Source: VRUE01 sp963714155 (GTDB lineage Bacteria; Actinomycetota; Thermoleophilia; Solirubrobacterales; 70-9). From it: 64,000 bases of DNA. Under the pieces are notes generated by a model. The model ran no database searches and was not told the origin of the DNA. It was given only the letters and a program-made list of their open reading frames with translations. The stretch is taken from the NCBI GenBank assembly GCA_963714155.1, contig OY970236.1, positions 744,001-808,000 of the forward strand, in the 5' to 3' direction. Position numbers and translations under genes: made by a program. Positions 41,553 to 48,396 of the stretch are shown here, piece by piece; position 1 is the stretch's first letter, and each line of letters starts with the position of its first letter.

Positions 41553-41783
41553 ATGCCCAAGATGATCCAGATCCGCAACGTCCCCGACGGGATCCACAAG
41601 ACGCTCAAGGTGCGCGCTGCCGAAGAGGGGATCTCCCTCTCCGACTACATAAAGCGCGACCTCGAAGAGCTCGCCAAGCAGCTGACGATCGAGGATGTCT
41701 TCGCCCGCGCTCGAGCGCGCGGTCCCTCCGGGATCACCACCGAGGAGATCGTCGAGGGCATTCGAGCATCCCGCGGCGAGTAG
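41553..41783 (+). CDS. vapB: FitA/VapB-type ribbon-helix-helix antitoxin
   Basis: The 76-residue protein starts MPKMIQIRNVPDGIHKTLKVRAAEEGISLSDYIKRDLEELAKQ, the ribbon-helix-helix DNA-binding motif of FitA/VapB antitoxins. The C-terminal tail contains GITTEEIVEGIRASRGE, the usual toxin-binding region. The ATG at 41553 fits the family N-terminus. Three ACATG words (41521, 41532 and 41551) lie just upstream and could form the autoregulatory operator. The toxin gene follows after 6 nt. The pair sits between the rml operon and a glycosyltransferase gene. Confidence 0.85.
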   Translation: MPKMIQIRNVPDGIHKTLKVRAAEEGISLSDYIKRDLEELAKQLTIEDVFARARARGPSGITTEEIVEGIRASRGE

Positions 41784-41789
41784 CGGAAC

Positions 41790-42197
41790 GTGCCCGTCAT
41801 CGACGCATCGGTCGTCGTCAGCGTGCTGGCCGACGCCGAGCACGCTCCTTGGGCCGAGGTCCAGCTCTCGACCGGTAGCGCCGGCCGATCCCTCTGGGTT
41901 CCGCATCTGATCGATGCGGAGGTCGGTCAGGCGCTGCGCCGCGAAGTTGCGTTTGGTCGGCTGGGTGAGGACAGGGCAGATGCGGCTCTGCTGGATCTGA
42001 TGCGAATGCCGTTTCGCCGCATCGACCACGTCGGCCTGATCCACCGGGCCTGGGAGCTACGTCACAACTTCAGCTTCTACGACGGCCTCTACGTCGCCCT
42101 CGCCGAGGGCTTGGACGTCCCCCTGGTCACGCTCGACCGCCGCCTCGCCAAGGCCGTCGGCGGGGCCACCCAGGTGGCCGTACTCACCGCGGGCTAG
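41790..42197 (+). CDS. vapC: PIN-domain VapC/FitB-type toxin
   Basis: The 135-residue PIN-domain protein has the first catalytic Asp in PVIDASVVVSVL, the Glu in HLIDAEVGQALRR, Asp in SFYDGLYVALAE and the last acidic residue in PLVTLDRRLAKAV. These four positions form the Mg-dependent ribonuclease site. The GTG at 41790 starts it, 6 nt after the antitoxin gene. It probably cleaves RNA when the antitoxin is degraded. The target is unknown. A small GCTAG hairpin spans its stop and the convergent GT2 stop (42193-42208). Confidence 0.88.
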   Translation: MPVIDASVVVSVLADAEHAPWAEVQLSTGSAGRSLWVPHLIDAEVGQALRREVAFGRLGEDRADAALLDLMRMPFRRIDHVGLIHRAWELRHNFSFYDGLYVALAEGLDVPLVTLDRRLAKAVGGATQVAVLTAG

Positions 42198-42203
42198 GAG
42201 GGT

Positions 42204-43067
42204 CTAGCGCCCGCGCGCCGCGGTGATGCCGAGGCTGACGGCGAGCTTGGCGCCAATGCCGGCGTAGACCGCCGCGTTGAGCAGTGGGTTGTGCTCGACT
42301 GCGTCGAAGCGGCGGTAGAAGCGGCCCATGCCACGGTGGAAGGCGATCTCCTGTTTCGGCGCCCGCCGCTTGCCGCTGGAGCCACCCTTGACGTGCAGCG
42401 CCACTCCGGCCGGCTCGTAGAAGACCTTCCAGTCGGCCTGCCAGAAGCGCCGGCACCAATCGAGGTCCTCCATGTAGAGCCAGTAGCCCTCGTCGAGCAG
42501 GCCGACCTCGCGCACCGCCTCGGCGCGGCAGAGCATGAAGGCGCCGTTGACGGCGTCGACCTCGCCGGGGTCGTCATCCCCCAGGTGCGTGGCCCGGTAC
42601 TGGCTCAGCGACTCACCGGCCTCCTCGCCCCGGCCGATGCCGGTGAAGTGGGCGAGGGCGCTGAGCGGGGTGGGGAAGGAGCGCTTGCAGGCGTGGTCCA
42701 GCTCTCCCGACTCAGTCACCAGCTTGCAGCCGACCATGCCGATCCGCTCATCCGAGTACAGCCGCTCCAGGCCGGCATCCAGGGTGCCGGCATAGACCTC
42801 GGTGTCGGGGTTGAGCAGCAGCACAGCCCTGGCCTCGTCCTCGCGCAGGACGACGTTGTTGGCGGCCGAGAAGCCGATGTTCTCGCGGCGCAGCAGGCGC
42901 ACCTCGGGAAACTCCCGCTCGACCATGTCCGGAGTCGAGTCGGGGCTGCCGCTGTCCACCACGGTTACCCGCATCTCCCCCTTTGCCGGGTGCTCCCGCA
43001 GCGAGTGCAGGCAGCGTCGCAGCAGCGCTTCGGCGCCGTGGCTGACGATGACGATCTCGAGGTCCAA
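42204..43067 (-). CDS. GT2 family (rhamnosyltransferase-like) glycosyltransferase
   Basis: The 287-residue enzyme begins LEIVIVSHGAEALLRRCLHSLREHPAKGEMRVTVVDSGSPDST, with NIGFSAANNVVLREDEARAVLLLNPDTEVYAG and VNGAFMLCRAEAVREVGLLDEGYWLYMEDLDWCRRFWQAGW-like text, then ALHVKGGSSGKRR. The NIGF and WLYMEDLDW motifs place it with rhamnosyl- or hexosyltransferase GT2 enzymes. It is downstream of the polyprenyl-phosphate sugar transferase on the same strand (53-nt gap) and may add the second sugar to the lipid-linked primer. Confidence 0.87.
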   Translation of the reverse strand: MDLEIVIVSHGAEALLRRCLHSLREHPAKGEMRVTVVDSGSPDSTPDMVEREFPEVRLLRRENIGFSAANNVVLREDEARAVLLLNPDTEVYAGTLDAGLERLYSDERIGMVGCKLVTESGELDHACKRSFPTPLSALAHFTGIGRGEEAGESLSQYRATHLGDDDPGEVDAVNGAFMLCRAEAVREVGLLDEGYWLYMEDLDWCRRFWQADWKVFYEPAGVALHVKGGSSGKRRAPKQEIAFHRGMGRFYRRFDAVEHNPLLNAAVYAGIGAKLAVSLGITAARGR

Positions 43068-43120
43068 ATCCGTTCCGCTGTTCCTTTGCCCTGCGATGCG
43101 CGGCTAGCGCACAGCGCAGG

Positions 43121-44614
43121 CTAGTAGGCGCCTTCGCCGCGGACGATTGCCCGCGGCGTGCGCAAGAGGATCGCCAGATCGCCGGCGACCGAGAGGTTGT
43201 CGAGGTAGTCGCGCTCCATCGCCAGTCGCTCCTCAAAGGTGAGGTCGCCGCGCCCGTAGACCTGCATCGGTCCGGTCAGGCCGGGCTTGATCGCGAGGCG
43301 GGTGCGCTGGCGCTCGTCGTAGAGCGCGACCACCGCCTCCTCCTCGGGCCGCGGCCCGACCAGCGACATGTCGCCGCGCAGGACGTTGATCAGCTGCGGC
43401 AGCTCGTCGAGGCTGGTTCGCCGCAGCAGCTTGCCAGCGCGGGTGATGCGCGGGTCGTCGACGATCTTGAAGGCGGGCTCGTCGAGCTTCTCGAGGTCGA
43501 CCAGCTCGGCGAGCCGCTCCTCCGCGTCGGTGACCATGGTGCGGAACTTCAGCATCGTGAACGGCACGCCGTCCTTGCCGGCTCGTTTCTGGCGGAAGAA
43601 GACCGGGGTGCCCGAGTCGACCACGATCAGCAGTGCGATCGCGACCAGCAGTGGCGAGAGCACGGTCAGCATCAGGCCCGAGACGAAGATGTCGAGGCTG
43701 CGCTTCAGCGCCAGGGTGGAGCGCGGCGGGTCGGAGAAACGGAAGTCGAGCACCGGCAGCTCGGCGAGTCGGTTGAGCTCGATCCCCGGGCCCAGCAGGC
43801 CGTAGTGCTTGGGCAGGAAGGTGAGGCCGAGGCCCACCGCCTTGCACTCCTCGATCAGGTGCTCGACGTCGCGCTCGCCGATCTCCTGCTCGGCGACGAC
43901 GACGCGCTCGACGTCGTGTTCACGGGCCACCCGTGAGATCTCCCCGATCGAGCCCAGCCTTGGCAGGGCGGCTCGGCGGTCCTTGTCACGTGGGTCAGAG
44001 AGGTAGCCGACCAGTTGCAGCCGCGCCTCGGGATGGGTGGCGATGCGCCGTGCGACCACGTCCGCCATCGCCGCTGGCCCGATGACGAGTCCCGTGGCGA
44101 CGCCCGTGAGGCGCTGCCAGACGAAGCGCAGGACGGCCCGCGAGACGAAGCAGGCGAGCACGGCGCCGATGCCGACGATGATCGCGCTCTTGGCCGAGAG
44201 CGCCCCGCCCGGGCTGAGCCAGAGCAGACCGTCGAGGACGATCGTGCCCAGCGCGCTCGCTGAGATCAGCGAGGGCAGCTCGTCCAGCGTGCTGTGGCGA
44301 ATGCGGCGGTGGTCGTTGTCGTAGAGGCCGTGCAGCTTGATCACGAGCAGCCAGGCGGGGGTGAAGAGGACGGCCCAGAAGAGCTTGGCCACGTCGGTGG
44401 TGGACGTCACCGAGGTGGCAACGCAGAGCGCGGCGAAGATCGCCACCCAGTCGCCGACCGCGAGCAGTCGGCGCAGCATCGCCCCCCGTCGGCGCGAGCC
44501 GCTGGGACCGGTCAGGCCGAGGCGGTTTGCCATCTCGGTTGGGGCGGCGGGAGTTACCTCTGGGGCGGGCTCGGCGGCGGTTCCGGCGCTGGTTCCTGTT
44601 GTCTTGGCGCTCAT
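43121..44614 (-). CDS. Polyprenyl-phosphate sugar-1-phosphate transferase (initiating glycosyltransferase)
   Basis: About 497 residues. Four or five membrane helices in the N-terminal half (about 45-150) and a Rossmann-like region (about 165-260; AMADVVARRIATHPEARLQLVGYLSD) precede the bacterial sugar transferase domain: STLALKRSLDIFVSGLMLTVLSPLLVAIALLI, PVFFRQKRAGKDGVPFTMLKFRTMV, TRAGKLLRRTSLDELPQLINVLRGDMSLVGPRP and PGLTGPMQVYGRGDL. This WbaP/CpsE-type enzyme attaches the first sugar phosphate to undecaprenyl phosphate. ATG 44614 overlaps the upstream stop; ATG 44626 is an alternative. Its gene is the only initiating transferase in the window. Confidence 0.92.
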   Translation of the reverse strand: MSAKTTGTSAGTAAEPAPEVTPAAPTEMANRLGLTGPSGSRRRGAMLRRLLAVGDWVAIFAALCVATSVTSTTDVAKLFWAVLFTPAWLLVIKLHGLYDNDHRRIRHSTLDELPSLISASALGTIVLDGLLWLSPGGALSAKSAIIVGIGAVLACFVSRAVLRFVWQRLTGVATGLVIGPAAMADVVARRIATHPEARLQLVGYLSDPRDKDRRAALPRLGSIGEISRVAREHDVERVVVAEQEIGERDVEHLIEECKAVGLGLTFLPKHYGLLGPGIELNRLAELPVLDFRFSDPPRSTLALKRSLDIFVSGLMLTVLSPLLVAIALLIVVDSGTPVFFRQKRAGKDGVPFTMLKFRTMVTDAEERLAELVDLEKLDEPAFKIVDDPRITRAGKLLRRTSLDELPQLINVLRGDMSLVGPRPEEEAVVALYDERQRTRLAIKPGLTGPMQVYGRGDLTFEERLAMERDYLDNLSVAGDLAILLRTPRAIVRGEGAY

Positions 44615-46629
44615 CAACAGGTCCATTCTCCGCGCAGGCAGCGGGACTGCGGGTTGAGTTCGCGCGCCTTTTCGATGTCGGCTTCCGCCGCCGTCTCTTC
44701 GCCGGCCGCGTGCTCTACCCGCGAGCGCAGGTAGTACCACTGCCAGTTGTGGTCCTCGCGATCGATTGCCTGTCCGAAGCGCTCGATCGCCGTCGGGTAA
44801 TCGCCTTGGCCCTCAGCCAGCAGACCCAGCTGGACGTAGGGGGAGGCGGCGAAGGGCTCGATTGAGCGAGCTGTGTCGGCGTGGTCGACCGCGGCGCCGA
44901 AGTCTTGCCGCGCCGCCGCGGCTTGGCTGGACTCGATCTCCCGCTCTACGAGCAACGGCCCGACCAGGGCGATCGCGGAGATCCAGGCCCCGACCACCAC
45001 TGCGACGGTAAAGCCAAAGCGACGGTCCTCCATCTTTTTGTTCGGCTCACGGCGTGGGTCGGCGGCGATCTGACCGCAGCGAGCCGCGACGACGATGCCG
45101 GCAGCGAGGAAGAAGAACGCCCCCAGCGCCGGGATTTCCCAGAACCAGTCGAAGGCGGCGCTGATGGCGAAGGCGAGCATCGCGGCGAGCAGGGCCGCGT
45201 AGCGTTCGCGCTGTGGCCCAGCCGCATTGCGCCAGGCGCCAAGGCCGCACCAGAGCAGCCAGCCGACCGTGGCGAGGACCAGCAGCCCACCGACCGCGCC
45301 GAGCTCGGCAAACGCCTCGAGATAGAGCGAGTGGGCATCGTGGGTCGGCTTGGCGATCGTTCGCAGCTTCTCCCATGAGAATTGGTAGGTCCCGGCGCCG
45401 TGACCGAGAACCGGCTTTTCGCCGAAGGCTTCGATCGCCGCGTCGTAGAAATCGTGGCGCCCGGCACCGCCGAGGTCGGTGAAGTGGGCTTGTGGGTTGC
45501 TCGGGAACTGGATGTCGGGGCTGGAGAACTGGTCCCAGGCCCGTCCGCCGACCACGATCGTCGCGACGATCGCCAGCAGAGCCCCTCCCAACGCGATGCC
45601 TTTGAGCACCTTTGGGTTGCGGGAGGCAGCCACGGCGCGGCCGCTGAGCGCACCCTCGCGACGCTCCTCCCAGCGCAGCGCCGCGACCAGCAACAGGGAG
45701 AGGCCGGTACCGGCCAGGAGGATCAGCGTCACCGTCACTCCCTGTGCTCGCGCCGTTGTTTCGCCGAGGTTGAGCGCGAGCTCTTCCCTCGCCTGCACCG
45801 CCAGCACCGCCGGCAGCGTGCCGAGGATCCCGGCGGCGAGCGTGGCGAGCAGCCAGAGCCGGTCGCGGGATAGGGCGATCAGGCAGGCGCAGGCGACCAC
45901 CGCGGCGAGCAGGCCGCCGCGTGAGTAGGTGAGGTAGAGGGCAAGCAGCGAGATCGGGATCGCGGCAGCCGAGAACCAGCGCAGCGCCGAGGACGTCGCG
46001 CGGCGGCTTCCCCAGAGCAGCAGGGTGATGCCGATGCCGAGCAGCGCCCCATTTGCGTTCCAGTAACCGAGCGGATAGTTGAGGCGCGGCCCGCTGCCAA
46101 GCGAGCTGCCGACGTAGAGTACGTGCGGCAGCAGCCTGCTCGTGATTCCCAATATCGCGATCAGTGCCGCGACAATTACTAGGCCTTCAGCGAAACGTTG
46201 GCGCCTTTCGTCGGTTTGGGCGATTAGGAACGCGGCAAGGAAGAAACCGAGGTAGACGGCAACGCGGTCTGCCTCGATCACGCTGAGCTCAACCGAACCC
46301 GACCAGAGGGATGAGATTGCACACAGAAGCGACAGACAGACGATCAGTCCGCCTGCCCAGTACAGCGGTCGCTCCAGCTTCACGGACGAGCCTGCGCCAA
46401 AGACGAGCAGGGCAACCACGACCAGCCATACCGCAAGGCCGGCTATGTGACGATCGCTCACATCGAAGCCGCCGCCAGCCAGGGCAAGTCCGCCGATCAG
46501 GACGATCGGCGCAAGCAACGCCGCCGTTTGGTCTAACCTTGCGCGCCATGACTTTTGGGAAGCGCCATCACCTGGCCCCAAATCTGGGGCGCCACGTCTC
46601 CTTGCTGGTGTCAGTGATTGCTCTGGCAT
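44614..46629 (-). CDS. O-antigen ligase-family membrane protein with C-terminal TPR
   Basis: The 671-residue protein has twelve or so membrane segments, a long loop with the ligase-type GHGAGTYQFSWEKLRTIAKPTHDAHSLYLEAFAELGAVGGLL region, and a helix-turn-helix TPR-like tail (about 575-671: ASPYVQLGLLAEGQGDYPTAIERFGQAIDRED). WaaL/Wzy_C proteins polymerise or transfer repeat units; the TPR end may recruit partners. The start is ambiguous. ATG 46629 gives a normal polar N-terminus but overlaps the divergent gene at 46548 by 82 nt, while a TTG at about 46518 would not. The downstream stop is shared with the initiating transferase. Confidence 0.8.
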   Translation of the reverse strand: MPEQSLTPARRRGAPDLGPGDGASQKSWRARLDQTAALLAPIVLIGGLALAGGGFDVSDRHIAGLAVWLVVVALLVFGAGSSVKLERPLYWAGGLIVCLSLLCAISSLWSGSVELSVIEADRVAVYLGFFLAAFLIAQTDERRQRFAEGLVIVAALIAILGITSRLLPHVLYVGSSLGSGPRLNYPLGYWNANGALLGIGITLLLWGSRRATSSALRWFSAAAIPISLLALYLTYSRGGLLAAVVACACLIALSRDRLWLLATLAAGILGTLPAVLAVQAREELALNLGETTARAQGVTVTLILLAGTGLSLLLVAALRWEERREGALSGRAVAASRNPKVLKGIALGGALLAIVATIVVGGRAWDQFSSPDIQFPSNPQAHFTDLGGAGRHDFYDAAIEAFGEKPVLGHGAGTYQFSWEKLRTIAKPTHDAHSLYLEAFAELGAVGGLLVLATVGWLLWCGLGAWRNAAGPQRERYAALLAAMLAFAISAAFDWFWEIPALGAFFFLAAGIVVAARCGQIAADPRREPNKKMEDRRFGFTVAVVVGAWISAIALVGPLLVEREIESSQAAAARQDFGAAVDHADTARSIEPFAASPYVQLGLLAEGQGDYPTAIERFGQAIDREDHNWQWYYLRSRVEHAAGEETAAEADIEKARELNPQSRCLRGEWTC

Positions 46630-47141
46630 TGGCTTTCTATGCGGTGCCCGCTCGGGCTGAATGTACGAGTTCGAGCTGCGTGCAGTACACCGACGCGGTC
46701 CCTAAGCCCGAAGGCCAAAACACTCCTTCGCACAACAACAACCCGAAAACCCCGGCGAAAGCATCAAAGACCGGTGAAGGGGGTGGAACTGCGCCGTCTC
46801 AAGGCGACGGCCAGGGCTCGACGGGGAATGAAGATTCTGGCGAAGGCGATTCATCTTCGAAGGAAGGCGCTGGGGTGGTCGCGGGTAACGACGGTGACAA
46901 GCCGCAGGGTAAACCAGGCGGCAGCGCCAACTCCGAGGCCAAGAACGCGGCGCATTCGGGCGGCCAGAACGCGTCCGGCATCCCGACCTCGAACTCGAGC
47001 GACGACAGCAGCTCCTCGCCGCTGGTCCCGATCTTGATCGCGATTGCGGTTCTCGCCGCGATCTCTGTCGCCGTGGTGATGATTCGCCAGCGGCGCCAGC
47101 GTCGCGGACCGGCCGCAACAGCCTCCCCCGAGGCAAACTGA
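46548..47141 (+). CDS. Exported low-complexity protein with C-terminal membrane anchor
   Basis: The 197-residue protein has a signal peptide (about residues 1-35, ending VPARA-E), a short Cys-containing stretch (CTSSSC), then a long Ser/Gly/Asn/Lys-rich region without structure (about 55-155), a hydrophobic helix (about 160-182: PLVPILIAIAVLAAISVAVVMI) and a basic tail. This looks like a cell-surface protein with its body outside and a membrane anchor at the C-terminus, rather than an LPXTG protein. Function is unknown. Its start overlaps the divergent ligase gene on the opposite strand. The downstream gene at 47144 follows after 2 nt, suggesting an operon with the secreted glycosidase. Confidence 0.68.
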   Translation: MTFGKRHHLAPNLGRHVSLLVSVIALALAFYAVPARAECTSSSCVQYTDAVPKPEGQNTPSHNNNPKTPAKASKTGEGGGTAPSQGDGQGSTGNEDSGEGDSSSKEGAGVVAGNDGDKPQGKPGGSANSEAKNAAHSGGQNASGIPTSNSSDDSSSSPLVPILIAIAVLAAISVAVVMIRQRRQRRGPAATASPEAN

Positions 47142-47143
47142 TC

Positions 47144-48292
47144 GTGGCCCAGGAGCGGAAGCGCCCGTTTGGGCAGGCTCGTGCATGGATCGCAGCGATC
47201 GCGGTTTCCCTTGCTGCCCTGGCGGCGATGGCACCGGCTGCGCTCGCCCTACCGGGTGATTTCTGGGGCGTATCGCCGCAGAACCCGCCGAGCACCGAAC
47301 AGTTCCAGCGCCTGCGGGCGGGCGGGGTCGACAGCGTGCGCATCCCGATTTCCTGGGGCGGGACCCAGCCGTTCAGCGGCTCGGAAACGAACTTCGCCGC
47401 CTCCGACCAGCTCGTCGCCGGTGCGACAGCCGCTGGCCTCAACGTGCTGCCGTTCGTCTACGACGCACCCGCTTGGGCCGTAGTGCCGGCGCGGGTGCCC
47501 GGCCCGGGCGGCGCCATGGCACCGAAGACCCTGCCGGTCAAGACCGGCGCCCAGCGCACCGCCTGGGCCAACTTCCTCAAGTTGGTCGTCGCCCGCTACG
47601 GGCCCGGCGGCAGCTTCTGGGTTGCCAACCCGGCCCTGCCCGAAAGCCCGATCCGCACCTGGCAGATCTGGAACGAGGAGAACTTCAAGTACTTCGTCGT
47701 GCGGCCCAGCCCGTCCGACTACGGCAAGCTGATCAACGTCTCCTACACGGCGATCAAAAGCGTCGATTCAGGCGCCAAGCTGATCCTCGGCGGCATGTTC
47801 GCGCAGCCCCGCGAGGCCCAGTTCAAAAGCAAGCCGGCGCAGGCTTACTTTGCCACCGACTTCCTCGAAGGCGTCTACAAAACGACGCCGGGAGTGAAGA
47901 GCAAGTTCAGCGGCGTTTCCCTGCATCCCTACACGTCCACTTACCAGCAGCTGACCCCGGACATCGAAGCCTTCCGGCTCGTGCTCAAGGAGAACCACGA
48001 TGCCGGCAAGAAGCTCTGGATCACGGAGATCGGCTGGAGCTCGGAACCACCCGATCCGGTGCACAACGCGTTCGCCAAAGGGCCCAAGGGCCAGGCAACC
48101 CAGCTGAAGGGGGCCTTCAACCTCTTCAAAGCCAAGGCGGCGAAATGGAAGCTGCAGCGGATCTACTGGTTCTCGGTTGACGATCAGCCCGGCCTCTGCA
48201 ATTTCTGTGGCGGCTCCGGCCTCTTCGGCGATGGCTTCGTGCCCAAGAAGGCCTGGTTCGCCTACGTGAAGTTCGCCGGCGGCCGTCCCTAA
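47144..48292 (+). CDS. Secreted TIM-barrel glycoside hydrolase-like protein
   Basis: A paralogue of the protein at 12558-13673. A signal peptide (about residues 1-35) precedes a clan GH-A barrel with the acid/base Glu178 in TWQIWNEENF and the nucleophile Glu295 in LWITEIGWSSE, plus HPYTSTYQ. The C-terminus repeats the YWFSVDDQPGLCNFCGGSGLFGDG pattern with two cysteines. It starts at GTG 47144, 2 nt after the anchored low-complexity protein. The position next to the polysaccharide locus suggests a role in glycan processing, but the substrate is unknown. A strong 21-bp hairpin follows its stop. Confidence 0.85.
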   Translation: MAQERKRPFGQARAWIAAIAVSLAALAAMAPAALALPGDFWGVSPQNPPSTEQFQRLRAGGVDSVRIPISWGGTQPFSGSETNFAASDQLVAGATAAGLNVLPFVYDAPAWAVVPARVPGPGGAMAPKTLPVKTGAQRTAWANFLKLVVARYGPGGSFWVANPALPESPIRTWQIWNEENFKYFVVRPSPSDYGKLINVSYTAIKSVDSGAKLILGGMFAQPREAQFKSKPAQAYFATDFLEGVYKTTPGVKSKFSGVSLHPYTSTYQQLTPDIEAFRLVLKENHDAGKKLWITEIGWSSEPPDPVHNAFAKGPKGQATQLKGAFNLFKAKAAKWKLQRIYWFSVDDQPGLCNFCGGSGLFGDGFVPKKAWFAYVKFAGGRP

Positions 48293-48304
48293 TTCACCCT
48301 CCCG

Positions 48305-48359
48305 GGGGTCGACGGGACTCAAAACAGAGATATGGACGGTTTTGAGTCCCGTCGACCCC
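48305..48359 (+). terminator. Perfect 21-bp inverted repeat, terminator of the glycosidase gene
   Basis: Arms at 48305-48325 and 48339-48359 are exact reverse complements around a 13-nt loop, with AAAAC and GTTTT at the loop side. It starts 12 nt after the stop of the glycosidase gene and 37 nt before the lhr start, so it should separate the two transcripts. Like other hairpins in this window it lacks a trailing U tract. Confidence 0.65.
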
Positions 48360-48396
48360 AGGCCGCCCGATCTAGCCGCCGCGTAAGATCGGTGGG

